A stretch of DNA of 64,000 bases from Lachnospiraceae bacterium (GTDB lineage Bacteria > Bacillota > Clostridia > Lachnospirales > Lachnospiraceae), in assembly GCA_028689655.1 (NCBI GenBank), contig JAQVCT010000015.1, positions 1 through 64,000 of the forward strand. The letters run 5' to 3'. The notes below the pieces were generated by a model. The model was not told where the DNA came from and did not search any database. It was given only the letters and a program-made list of their open reading frames with translations. This document shows, piece by piece, positions 35,445-44,065 of the stretch; position 1 is the stretch's first letter, and each line of letters begins with the position of its first letter. The translations under genes were made by a program, and so were the position numbers.

Positions 35445-36284
35445 ATGGCAAAGATCATTGATGGAAAAGCAATCTCGAAGGAAATAAAAGAGGAAGTAAA
35501 AGAACAGGTCGTAGCATTAAGGGAAAAGGGAACCGAGATCTCACTGGCAGTGGTACAGGTGGGATGCGATCCGGCATCCAGCGTCTATGTAAATAATAAA
35601 AAGAAAGCCTGCGAATACGTGGGAATCCGTTCCCTTTCCTACGAACTGGAGGAGACCGTATCAGAGATGGAACTGCTGAATCTGATCAGGGAATTGAATC
35701 AGAAAACAGATGTGAATGGAATCCTGGTACAGTTACCTCTGCCAAAGCATATTGACGAGGACAAGGTCATCAAAGCCATTGACCCGAAAAAGGACGTGGA
35801 TGGGTTCCACCCACAGAGCGTTGGTGCGCTTTGCATTGGACAGCCTGGCTTTTTATCCTGTACCCCGGCAGGCATCATTCAGCTATTGAAGAGATCGGAC
35901 ATTGAGATCGCAGGAAAAGAATGCGTCATCATTGGCAGAAGTAACATCGTGGGCAAACCAATGGCAATCTTACTGTTGCGGGAGAATGGAACGGTGACAG
36001 TGACCCATTCCAGGACGAAGAATCTGCAGGAAGTATGTAAGAGAGCAGATATTCTGGTGGTAGCCATCGGCAGACCGAAGATGATCACCAGAGCGTATGT
36101 GAAAGAGGGCGCAGTTGTGATCGATGTTGGAATTCACAGAAATGAAAATGGAAAACTGTGCGGAGATGTGGATTTCGATGATGTATTGCCTGTATGCAGC
36201 GCAATCACACCAGTTCCAGGGGGCGTTGGTCCTATGACCATTGCAATGCTGATGCATAATTGTGTGGATTCTGTTAATTTATAA
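35445..36284 (+). CDS. folD: Methylenetetrahydrofolate dehydrogenase / cyclohydrolase
   Basis: 279-residue bifunctional enzyme. Visible motifs are the substrate segment VGCDPASSVYVNNKKKAC with the catalytic Lys and Tyr, GILVQLPLPKHI, KDVDGFHP, IIGRSNIVGKP in the NADP site and the closing PVPGGVGPMTIAML. The ATG at 35445 is preceded by AGGAAAGG; an in-frame GTG at 35436 is less likely. It follows fhs by 64 bases with no strong terminator. Confidence 0.96.
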   Translation: MAKIIDGKAISKEIKEEVKEQVVALREKGTEISLAVVQVGCDPASSVYVNNKKKACEYVGIRSLSYELEETVSEMELLNLIRELNQKTDVNGILVQLPLPKHIDEDKVIKAIDPKKDVDGFHPQSVGALCIGQPGFLSCTPAGIIQLLKRSDIEIAGKECVIIGRSNIVGKPMAILLLRENGTVTVTHSRTKNLQEVCKRADILVVAIGRPKMITRAYVKEGAVVIDVGIHRNENGKLCGDVDFDDVLPVCSAITPVPGGVGPMTIAMLMHNCVDSVNL

Positions 36285-36313
36285 TCAAAGGATATCTTTT
36301 ACTGGAGCAAATT

Positions 36314-37738
36314 ATGAAATGTTCGAACTGCGAAAATGAAATAAAAGAGGGACAGTTATACTGTGACAAATGTGGATATGAGGTTCAGATCGTGCCGAAT
36401 TTTGAACCGGAAGTGGAGCATGAGATTCATGCGACATTGACCGGAGTCGCTGAAAATGTAAGAGACATTGAGGAACCTGTACCGAAATCTACTACATATT
36501 CTTTTGGAAAACGAATCTTACTTCAGATGCATAGCAAGCGTGGGAGACTGAATATAGGAATCGCCTGTCTGCTTGTCCTGTGTTTCTTTATCGCAGGCAT
36601 TACCACATTTCAATCCAATAATGACCAGATTCAATATGAAAAGGCAACGAAAGCGGCGGAGATAAAGGAATACAAAAAAGCGATCCAGTATATGAAGCGT
36701 GCCATCGAATTAAATGCCAACGATGTGAACAGGAATCTTTTATTGGCTGACTATTACTATAAAAACGGTGAAAAAGAGAATGCAACCATCACGTTATTAA
36801 ATTGTATAGAATCGTTTGACGAGAATGCAGAAGCCTATCGAAGAGTTATTGAGATCTATAAGGGCGACAAGCAGTATGAGAAAATAAATGAACTGTTACT
36901 AAAATGTAAAAATGATGAGACTTTATCACAGTTTAAAGAATTTACGGCATTTCCACCGGAATTCAGCCTGACGGAGGAATATTACAATGAAAAAGTCTCC
37001 CTGGTGTTGAAATCCGATGTGCCAGGTACGATCTACTATACTTTGGACGGCACGGAGCCCTCCAAGATCAGTATGGAGTACAGCATACCCGTGGAACTGG
37101 AATATGGCAGTTATATCATAAAGGCAGTCTTTGTGAATCAATATGGGATCATGAGTGACTGTGCGGAAAAATCCATTCTCATAGAGTCTACAACTCCGTT
37201 ACAGCCTGTGGTAGAGCCTTATAGCGGGGCGTACAATTCCCCACAGATGATCACGGTAGATAATGCGGATATGGGTTCTGTACATTTTACCATTGATGGA
37301 AGTGACCCCACACAGAACAGTGAGAAATACACGGGCAGCATTACCATGCCTCTGGGAACCAGCCGGTTTAAATTTATCACCTTTGGTGAGGATGGTACTG
37401 CAAGTGAAGTGACGGAGCGCATCTACGACCTGAAACTGAACCATGTAAAAGTCAGCGCCCAGGATTCCATTAATATTACCACCATGTTCCTGCTGCAGAA
37501 TAATTATCTGACAGATACGGAAGGACATAATACCACCGGCACTGGCAGGTATATTTATTCCTGTACCACCGCCATTAGTAAAAATACATCCACCTATTAT
37601 CTGGTGACAGAAAATAATCTGGATGAAAATGAAAATTATACACAAACTGGAAATATTTTCACAGTGGATGCCATGACAGGTGCTATGGGAAGGGCTGAGA
37701 TTGCTCGTGATGGAACCATAAATGTGATACTGTATTAA
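36314..37738 (+). CDS. Zinc-ribbon, TPR and chitobiase-C-like repeat membrane protein
   Basis: 474 residues, function unknown. The N-terminal zinc ribbon has CSNCENE and CDKCGYE. A single membrane helix follows (about 76-96), so the ribbon is inside the cell. The outer part has two or three TPR-like repeats (about 105-205). Two CHB_HEX_C-type beta modules follow with VPGTIYYTLDGTEPS (about 237) and GSVHFTIDGSDPTQNS (about 320), then a C-terminal domain with no match. Such proteins are frequent in Lachnospiraceae, where they are thought to link cytoplasmic signals and envelope glycans. It follows folD by 29 bases and may be cotranscribed. Confidence 0.65.
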   Translation: MKCSNCENEIKEGQLYCDKCGYEVQIVPNFEPEVEHEIHATLTGVAENVRDIEEPVPKSTTYSFGKRILLQMHSKRGRLNIGIACLLVLCFFIAGITTFQSNNDQIQYEKATKAAEIKEYKKAIQYMKRAIELNANDVNRNLLLADYYYKNGEKENATITLLNCIESFDENAEAYRRVIEIYKGDKQYEKINELLLKCKNDETLSQFKEFTAFPPEFSLTEEYYNEKVSLVLKSDVPGTIYYTLDGTEPSKISMEYSIPVELEYGSYIIKAVFVNQYGIMSDCAEKSILIESTTPLQPVVEPYSGAYNSPQMITVDNADMGSVHFTIDGSDPTQNSEKYTGSITMPLGTSRFKFITFGEDGTASEVTERIYDLKLNHVKVSAQDSINITTMFLLQNNYLTDTEGHNTTGTGRYIYSCTTAISKNTSTYYLVTENNLDENENYTQTGNIFTVDAMTGAMGRAEIARDGTINVILY

Positions 37739-37746
37739 TGTAATAC

Positions 37747-37762
37747 TTGCATTTTTATGCAA
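37747..37762. promoter_or_regulatory. Short inverted repeat before nfnA
   Basis: TTGCAT-TTTT-ATGCAA forms a perfect 6-bp inverted repeat 45 bases before the nfnA start. It could be a regulator site. The 16-bp span is shorter than a typical Rex site, so Rex control is not claimed. Confidence 0.3.
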
Positions 37763-37806
37763 ATTCCCGTATTATTGACAAAGATAAACCCCAAGGAGGA
37801 AGAAAA

Positions 37807-38694
37807 ATGTATCCAATTATAAGAGCCGAAGAACTAACAAATAACATTTTTCTGATGGAAGTAGAAGCCAGAAGAATAGCAAAAGCATGTCAACCAGGAC
37901 AATTTGTAATCGTTCGAACAGATGAAAACAGTGAGAGAATTCCCCTTACCATTTGCGATTATAATAGAGAAAAGGGAACGATTACCATTGTGTTCCAGAT
38001 CGTTGGTGCCAGTACCGATGATATGTCAAAGTTAAAAGCCGGGGACGCATTTGCAGATTTTGTAGGACCTTTAGGATGTCCATCAGAATTGGTAACAGAC
38101 GATATAGAAGATGTGAAAAAGAAAAATATTTTATTCGTGGCCGGTGGTGTTGGAACAGCACCTGTCTATCCACAGGTAAAATGGCTTCATGAACACGGCA
38201 TCAATGCAGATGTGATCGTGGGTGCAAAATCAAAAGATATCCTGATCTTAGAGAAAGAAATGGAAGCCGTAGCAGGCAATTTATATATTACAACAGATGA
38301 CGGTTCCTATGGTCGTCATGGTCTGGTGACCAAAGTCATCGAAGATTTGGTGGCAGAGGGAAAACAGTACGATGTCTGTATCGCCATCGGTCCCATGATC
38401 ATGATGAAATTTGCATGTCTCACCACGAAAAAATTGAATATTCCAACCGTTATCAGCTTGAACCCAATCATGGTGGACGGCACAGGTATGTGCGGTGCAT
38501 GTCGTGTTACTGTGGGCGATGAAGTAAAGTTCGCATGTGTTGACGGGCCGGAATTTGATGGTCACAAAGTTGATTTTGATCAGGCTATGAAACGCCAGCA
38601 GATGTATAAGACACAGGAAGGCAGAGCTTATCTTGCTGCAAAAGAGGGAGATACACATCATGGCGGATGTGGAAATTGCGGAGGTGACAAATAA
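37807..38694 (+). CDS. nfnA: NADH-dependent ferredoxin:NADP+ oxidoreductase, subunit A
   Basis: 295 residues. An N-terminal FAD-binding beta barrel has RIPLTICDY, which contacts flavin. A NAD-binding half has VAGGVGTAPVYPQVKWLHEHG, and the C-terminal cysteines CGACRVTV and GGCGNCG hold a [2Fe-2S] cluster. The family also includes dihydroorotate dehydrogenase electron transfer subunits; the adjacent glutamate-synthase-like partner indicates NfnAB, which couples NADH and ferredoxin oxidation to NADP+ reduction. AAGGAGG precedes the ATG at 37807. Its TAA overlaps the next ATG by one base. Confidence 0.9.
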   Translation: MYPIIRAEELTNNIFLMEVEARRIAKACQPGQFVIVRTDENSERIPLTICDYNREKGTITIVFQIVGASTDDMSKLKAGDAFADFVGPLGCPSELVTDDIEDVKKKNILFVAGGVGTAPVYPQVKWLHEHGINADVIVGAKSKDILILEKEMEAVAGNLYITTDDGSYGRHGLVTKVIEDLVAEGKQYDVCIAIGPMIMMKFACLTTKKLNIPTVISLNPIMVDGTGMCGACRVTVGDEVKFACVDGPEFDGHKVDFDQAMKRQQMYKTQEGRAYLAAKEGDTHHGGCGNCGGDK

Positions 38695-40076
38695 TGGACG
38701 TATTAAAGAAAGTACCTGTATCTGAACAGGATCCAAAAGTTCGTGCTACAAACTTCAAGGAAGTATGCCTTGGATATACAAAAGAAGAAGCTATGGAAGA
38801 AGCAAACAGATGCATCAACTGTAAAAATGCACAGTGCATCAAGGGATGTCCTGTTGCAATTAATATTCCCGGTTTTATCGAGCAGGTAAAGCTTGGTGAT
38901 ATTGAAAAAGCATACCAGATCATCAGCGAATCTTCGGCACTGCCATCTGTCTGCGGACGTGTATGCCCACAGGAGAGCCAGTGTGAAGGAAAATGTATTC
39001 GTGGTATCAAGGGAGAGCCTGTTTCTATCGGTAAAATGGAACGATTCGTGGCTGACTGGGCGAGAGAAAATGGAATCAAGCCAAACGGAGCACAGGAGAA
39101 GATCAATAAAAAGGTTGCTGTGATTGGTTCCGGTCCGGCGGGACTTACCTGTGCAGGAGATCTGGCAAAATTAGGATATGATGTGACTATTTTCGAAGCA
39201 TTGCATAAAGCTGGCGGCGTACTGGTGTATGGTATTCCGGAATTCCGTCTGCCCAAAGATGCGGTCGTGCAGAAAGAGATCGATAATGTAATTTCCTTAG
39301 GTGTGAAGTTAGAGACTGATGTTGTTATCGGAAAATCTACGACCATCGATGAGTTGATGGAGGAGGAAGGCTTTGACGCTGTATTTATTGGTTCAGGTGC
39401 CGGACTTCCAAAATTTATGGGTATCCCTGGAGAACAGACAAACGGTGTATTTTCTGCCAATGAATACCTGACTAGAAGTAATCTTATGAAAGCATTTGAG
39501 GAGAACAGCACCACACCCATCATGCTCGGTAAAAAAGTTGCTGTGGTAGGCGGTGGAAATGTTGCCATGGATGCAGCCAGAACAGCATTGAGACTCGGCG
39601 CAGAGACTCATATCGTATATAGAAGAAGTGAAGAAGAATTGCCAGCCAGAGTAGAAGAAGTACATCATGCAAAAGAGGAAGGTATTATCTTTGACCTCCT
39701 GACCAACCCAACAGAAGTAATTGCTAATGAAGATGGCTGGGTTAGTGGTCTTAGATGTATCAAAATGGAACTGGGAGAGCCGGATGAATCAGGCAGAAGA
39801 CGTCCACAGGAGATACCTGGATCAGAATTTGTCATGGAAGTTGACACTGTGATCATGTCTCTTGGAACTTCACCAAACCCATTGATCTCATCCACCACAA
39901 AAGGATTAGAGACCAACAGGAGAAAATGTATCGTAGCGGAAGAAGAGTTTGGAAAGACTTCCAAAGACGGTGTGTATGCAGGTGGAGATGCAGTGACCGG
40001 AGCAGCTACCGTTATTCTGGCAATGGGTGCCGGAAAAGCCGCTGCAAAAGGAATTCATCAATATCTTTCAGAGTAG
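38694..40076 (+). CDS. nfnB: NADH-dependent ferredoxin:NADP+ oxidoreductase, subunit B
   Basis: 460 residues, homologous to the small subunit of glutamate synthase. The N-terminal cysteine-rich domain has CINCKNAQCIKGCPV and CGRVCPQESQCEGKC, which bind two [4Fe-4S] clusters. Two Rossmann motifs follow, VIGSGPAGLTCAGDLA (FAD) and VVGGGNVAMDAARTALRLG (NADPH), and the C-terminal GDAVTGAATVILAMGAGKAAA closes the FAD site. It carries the bifurcating FAD. As gltA it would need a large subunit, which is absent. It starts one base before the nfnA stop ends. Confidence 0.92.
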   Translation: MDVLKKVPVSEQDPKVRATNFKEVCLGYTKEEAMEEANRCINCKNAQCIKGCPVAINIPGFIEQVKLGDIEKAYQIISESSALPSVCGRVCPQESQCEGKCIRGIKGEPVSIGKMERFVADWARENGIKPNGAQEKINKKVAVIGSGPAGLTCAGDLAKLGYDVTIFEALHKAGGVLVYGIPEFRLPKDAVVQKEIDNVISLGVKLETDVVIGKSTTIDELMEEEGFDAVFIGSGAGLPKFMGIPGEQTNGVFSANEYLTRSNLMKAFEENSTTPIMLGKKVAVVGGGNVAMDAARTALRLGAETHIVYRRSEEELPARVEEVHHAKEEGIIFDLLTNPTEVIANEDGWVSGLRCIKMELGEPDESGRRRPQEIPGSEFVMEVDTVIMSLGTSPNPLISSTTKGLETNRRKCIVAEEEFGKTSKDGVYAGGDAVTGAATVILAMGAGKAAAKGIHQYLSE

Positions 40077-40104
40077 TTAAGAGCAAAGAAAGGGAGAGAA
40101 AAGT

Positions 40105-40959
40105 ATGCCGTGGTGTCCTGTTTGTAAAAATGAGTACGTGGAAGGAATGAAAGTCTGTGCGGATTGTGGTGTAGAGCTGGTGGATACATTGGAAGATATG
40201 CAGCCAAAGGCGATCACTTTCGGCACGGAGGATGAGATCACCAGATTAAATGAGTTCCTGAAATATAATCAATTAAAGTCCGGAAGTATCCGGTATGATG
40301 AGGCGGAAGATGTCTATGAGCTCTTTGTGGCAAGTGAAGATGTGCAGAAGGCAAAGAGAATTGCCTCCATCTTTAAGCAGGAAGAAGCATTGAGCCGCGA
40401 GGAGGAAGCAGCACAGTCTGAGACAGGAGAATCCGCGGAGGAATTGCTGGAGGATATTACCACTGATACCAACGCAGGCATGGGGACTGTTCAGGGAACG
40501 GGTGTTGTCTATGAGAATAAGCGTGACAAGGCAGAAAACTTCAAATCATCTGCCTACACGCTGATTATTGTGGGAATCGCAGGAGCCATGGCATTACTTT
40601 TATGCAAAACAGGAATCATTCCCTTTCATTTAAATCTATTGACTTATGGAGTCATGGGAGTCATGTTCGCAGTCTTTCTGATCATGGGAATCAGTTCTTA
40701 TCGCTCATACAAGCAGTATGCTGGAGATGCGAAAGAGGAAGAAGAACTGAAAGAGGAAGTGGAGCGCTGGTGCAGAGAGAATCTCACCAGACAAGCGATT
40801 GATGACGGATTATTCCAGGAGGAATTTTCAGAGGAAATGAAATACTTCAGGAGAATGGAAAAGATGAAGCAGGAAGTGGAAAAGACTTTCCTGAACATGG
40901 AGGAAGGTTTCCTGGACACGATCTTAGAAGACTTATATCCCACCATATTTGATAAATAG
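40105..40959 (+). CDS. Zinc-ribbon membrane protein of unknown function
   Basis: 284 residues. N-terminal zinc ribbon CPVC and CADCG; then about residues 33-95 resemble the DUF2007 signal-transduction fold (VYELFVASEDVQKAKRIASIF). An acidic linker runs about 100-135, and two membrane helices lie at about 148-170 and 175-195. A long helical cytoplasmic tail follows. It is downstream of nfnB with its own AGGGAG site, and 7 bases before rlmH, which suggests a shared transcript. Function is not recognised. Confidence 0.7.
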   Translation: MPWCPVCKNEYVEGMKVCADCGVELVDTLEDMQPKAITFGTEDEITRLNEFLKYNQLKSGSIRYDEAEDVYELFVASEDVQKAKRIASIFKQEEALSREEEAAQSETGESAEELLEDITTDTNAGMGTVQGTGVVYENKRDKAENFKSSAYTLIIVGIAGAMALLLCKTGIIPFHLNLLTYGVMGVMFAVFLIMGISSYRSYKQYAGDAKEEEELKEEVERWCRENLTRQAIDDGLFQEEFSEEMKYFRRMEKMKQEVEKTFLNMEEGFLDTILEDLYPTIFDK

Positions 40960-40966
40960 GAGCAGT

Positions 40967-41446
40967 ATGGCAATTTCAATTATTACCGTTGGAAAGATCA
41001 AAGAAAAGTTTTACAGGGATGCCATTTCAGAATATACCAAACGGTTATCCAAATATTGTAAACTGAACATCATCGAAGTGACCGATGAGAAGACAGTGGA
41101 AAATGCCAGCGGCCTTGTGGAAGAGAAAATCAAGGAAAAAGAGGCAGACCGTATCCTGAAATACATCAGGGAGGATACCTATGTACTGGCACTTGCCATA
41201 GAGGGAAAGAAGTTTGACTCCGTAGAATTCTCCAGGAAAATCGAGAACCTCGGCATCCAGGGAAAGAGTAATCTTGCGTTTGTCATCGGTGGATCTCTTG
41301 GAATTCATGCGTCTGTATTACAAAGGGCAAATGAGCTGATCAGCTTTTCAAATATGACATTTCCCCACCAATTGATGCGGGTGATCATGTTGGAACAGAT
41401 CTACAGGGCTTATCGTATCATGAATCATGAACCCTATCATAAATAA
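40967..41446 (+). CDS. rlmH: 23S rRNA pseudouridine-1915 N3-methyltransferase
   Basis: 159-residue SPOUT-class protein. Conserved N-terminus SIITVGKIKEKFYRDAISEYTKRL, then LALAIEGK, the knot motif FVIGGSLG and the C-terminal MTFPHQLMRVIMLEQIYRAYRIMNHEPYHK. It methylates pseudouridine 1915 in helix 69 of 23S rRNA on mature 70S ribosomes. The ATG at 40967 is used (AGGAGC upstream); an earlier ATG at 40949 overlaps the previous gene's end. Confidence 0.95.
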   Translation: MAISIITVGKIKEKFYRDAISEYTKRLSKYCKLNIIEVTDEKTVENASGLVEEKIKEKEADRILKYIREDTYVLALAIEGKKFDSVEFSRKIENLGIQGKSNLAFVIGGSLGIHASVLQRANELISFSNMTFPHQLMRVIMLEQIYRAYRIMNHEPYHK

Positions 41447-41470
41447 AAGAATGATTTCATATAGTATTAT

Positions 41471-41776
41471 ATGAAAAAACGTAAATCCAGATCGACCATC
41501 AAAAATTGTGAACAAAGATTGAGCAAAGAGCACATTGTGGAACAGCTTCGCCTTCCCAGAGATCTGATGTTGGGGGATTCCATCCTGACACTGACGGGAA
41601 AGCATACCCTTTGCATTGAAAATTATAAAGGAATCATTGAATACACTTCCACGATTATCGTCATACAGGGTAAAAATGGACAGATTCACGTAGAGGGCAA
41701 GAACCTCCTAATTGAGTATTATACAAATGAAGATATGAAAATCGTAGGGCTTATTTGTAAAATACAATATCTGTAG
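41471..41776 (+). CDS. yqfC: Sporulation protein YqfC
   Basis: 101 residues of the YabP/YqfC family, starting MKKRKSRSTIKNCEQRL, with LRLPRDLMLGDSILTLTGKHTLCIENYKGIIEY in the middle and IVGLICKIQYL at the end. In Bacillus it is a sigma-E product linked to spore cortex and coat steps. It heads the conserved yqfC-yqfD-phoH-pgpH-ybeY block, 10 bases before yqfD. Confidence 0.9.
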   Translation: MKKRKSRSTIKNCEQRLSKEHIVEQLRLPRDLMLGDSILTLTGKHTLCIENYKGIIEYTSTIIVIQGKNGQIHVEGKNLLIEYYTNEDMKIVGLICKIQYL

Positions 41777-41786
41777 GAGGTTACAA

Positions 41787-43028
41787 TTGCTAAGATTATT
41801 TCGCTATATTCGTGGCTATGTCACCATAAAAGTGATGGGATATTCCCCGGAACGCTTTATGAATTTGTGCAGTAATCGCAACATATTACTGTGGAATGTG
41901 GTTCATTTCACTGATTATTATACGATGAATATCAGCATCAGGGGCTTTTTTCAATTACGCCCCATTGCCCGCAAGACAAAAACGAAGGTAGTACTCATAC
42001 AAAGGTATGGACTACCTTTTTTAGTGGGAAAAATGCGGAAGAGAAGTATCTTCATCGGGGGAATCTTTGGGTGTATCCTGTTCCTCACACTGATGTCAAA
42101 TTATATATGGTCTATTGAAGTGGTAGGAAATGTATCCATCACGGATGAAGAACTTCTGGATTATCTGTCAGCCCAGAATATTCAATATGGCACCAGAAAA
42201 AGTACCGTTGATCCTGAAATGCTGAAAAAGGAGATTCGTATTCATTTTAATCATGTGATATGGGACTCGGTAAAGATGGAGGGCACGAAACTTACCATCG
42301 AAGTGAAGGAAGGCATCGGATTGGAGGAGACAAGGGAGGAAAATACTGCGGAGGATGGGACAGCCAGAGATATCATTTCTAATAAAAATGGAGAAATTGT
42401 ACAGATGGTGACCAGAAAAGGAATCCCACTATGTAAAGTGGGAGATACTGTAAGTGAGAATCAGATCATTGTGTCGGGACAGATACCCATCACGGGGGAG
42501 GATGAAACGGTGGAAAAGTATCAGTACTGTGTGTCGGACGCTGATATCTACCTGAGAACAGAGTATGCCTACCAGGATCGCATTGACATGAACTATACAG
42601 AGAAAGAATTTTACCATGAGAATATCAGGATCTACAGTCTTGGAGTCTTCACCAGGGAATTGACACTTCCACACAGAAAAATACCCTATGAGAATTATGA
42701 AAGCTTTACAGATAAGCGGCAGTTACATATCCTGGATAATTTCTATCTGCCGGTTTTTATGAATCGCAGAACGATCTGCGGATATGAATTAAAGGAGAAA
42801 ACCTATTCCTTTGCGGAAGCAAAAAAAATCGCAGAAATGCATTTTAATGAATTTCTTAAAAGTTTAAGGGAAAAAGGGGTTCAAATAATAGGAAAAGATG
42901 TTAAAATAAATAAAACGAATAGCAAGCAGAAGAATCTTCTGCTTGTAAAAGGGCGGATCACGGTGATTGAGAAGATTGGAGAGAGCGTTCCGTCCAAAAA
43001 TAATATGTTAGAGGAAAACAGTCCATGA
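41787..43028 (+). CDS. yqfD: Sporulation protein YqfD
   Basis: A 413-residue membrane protein. The start is a TTG at 41787, 6 bases after AGGAGG. A cytoplasmic part precedes one membrane segment at about 93-112 (RSIFIGGIFGCILFLTLMSNYIWS), and the extracytoplasmic part has a FtsQ/DivIB-like fold (ISITDEELLDYLSAQNI). It belongs to the sporulation YqfD family and is partnered by YqfC. Its stop overlaps phoH by 4 bases (ATGA). Confidence 0.92.
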   Translation: MLRLFRYIRGYVTIKVMGYSPERFMNLCSNRNILLWNVVHFTDYYTMNISIRGFFQLRPIARKTKTKVVLIQRYGLPFLVGKMRKRSIFIGGIFGCILFLTLMSNYIWSIEVVGNVSITDEELLDYLSAQNIQYGTRKSTVDPEMLKKEIRIHFNHVIWDSVKMEGTKLTIEVKEGIGLEETREENTAEDGTARDIISNKNGEIVQMVTRKGIPLCKVGDTVSENQIIVSGQIPITGEDETVEKYQYCVSDADIYLRTEYAYQDRIDMNYTEKEFYHENIRIYSLGVFTRELTLPHRKIPYENYESFTDKRQLHILDNFYLPVFMNRRTICGYELKEKTYSFAEAKKIAEMHFNEFLKSLREKGVQIIGKDVKINKTNSKQKNLLLVKGRITVIEKIGESVPSKNNMLEENSP

Positions 43029-44065
43029 GCCAATATGAAGAGCAGTTAGAAATGTCAGTGAATGATATGCAGAATGTTTTCGGTGAGAACGACATGTTCA
43101 TACGAAAAATAGAAAAAGATTTTGATGTGACGGTGGTGAACCGCGATGGTGGGATTAAGATTGCGGGAACTGAGGATGGTTCCGTTAAAAAGGCAGTGAA
43201 AATCCTACGGGAATTGACAAAGCTTTCGGAGAGAGGCAGTGCGATACAGGAGCAAAGTGTTGATTATGCCATCACGATGCATAAAGAAAATGTCGAAAAT
43301 TCCCTGTTGGAAATCGATGGGGACTGTATCTGTCATACCATCAGCGGAAAACCCATCAAGCCAAAGACACTGGGGCAGAAAAAATATGTGGATGCCATCA
43401 GGGAGAAGATGATCGTGTTCGGACTGGGACCGGCAGGTACCGGAAAGACATATCTGGCAATGGCAATGGCAATCACAGCTTTCAAAAATAATGAGGTTGG
43501 CAGGATCATACTGACCAGACCTGCCATAGAAGCCGGCGAAAAGTTAGGCTTTCTTCCGGGGGACTTACAGAGTAAGGTGGATCCCTATCTCAGACCCTTG
43601 TATGATGCGCTATATGAGATCATGGGGGCGGAGAGCTTTTCCAAAAATATGGAAAAGGGCTTGATCGAAGTGGCACCTCTCGCCTATATGCGTGGCAGAA
43701 CGCTGGACAATGCCTATATTATATTAGATGAAGCACAGAATACCACACCGGCACAGATGAAAATGTTCCTCACCAGAATCGGATTTGGCTCCAAAGTGAT
43801 CGTGACTGGGGATTCCTCCCAGAAGGATCTGGCACCGGGGGCGGTATCGGGACTGGATATTGCAGTCCGTATCCTGAGTAAGATCGACGACATCGCGCTC
43901 TGTCAATTGACCAGCAAGGATGTGGTGCGCCATCCACTGGTGCAGAAGATCGTACAGGCATATGAGAACTATGAGAGCAAGGCCATGAGAAACAGGTCGG
44001 ACAGGACAAATACAAGAGAAAATTCACGGGATCATAAAGGAAAAAGATGGCAGAAGACAAAGTAG
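43025..44065 (+). CDS. phoH: PhoH-like ATPase
   Basis: 346 residues. An N-terminal KH-like part (about 15-75) precedes the PhoH NTPase core. Walker A is GPAGTGKTYLAMAMAI (about 139), and LTRPAIEAGEKLGFLPGD and ILDEAQNTTPAQMKMFLTRIGFGSKVIVTGD contain Walker B. The short tail is basic. In this block PhoH is generally placed with YbeY in RNA metabolism. It overlaps the next gene by 19 bases. Confidence 0.93.
   Translation: MSQYEEQLEMSVNDMQNVFGENDMFIRKIEKDFDVTVVNRDGGIKIAGTEDGSVKKAVKILRELTKLSERGSAIQEQSVDYAITMHKENVENSLLEIDGDCICHTISGKPIKPKTLGQKKYVDAIREKMIVFGLGPAGTGKTYLAMAMAITAFKNNEVGRIILTRPAIEAGEKLGFLPGDLQSKVDPYLRPLYDALYEIMGAESFSKNMEKGLIEVAPLAYMRGRTLDNAYIILDEAQNTTPAQMKMFLTRIGFGSKVIVTGDSSQKDLAPGAVSGLDIAVRILSKIDDIALCQLTSKDVVRHPLVQKIVQAYENYESKAMRNRSDRTNTRENSRDHKGKRWQKTK

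Noticed and set aside
37747-37762. Rex operator before nfnA
   Set aside because: TTGCAT-TTTT-ATGCAA spans 16 bases and lacks the TTGTxA..TxACAA pattern of Rex sites.
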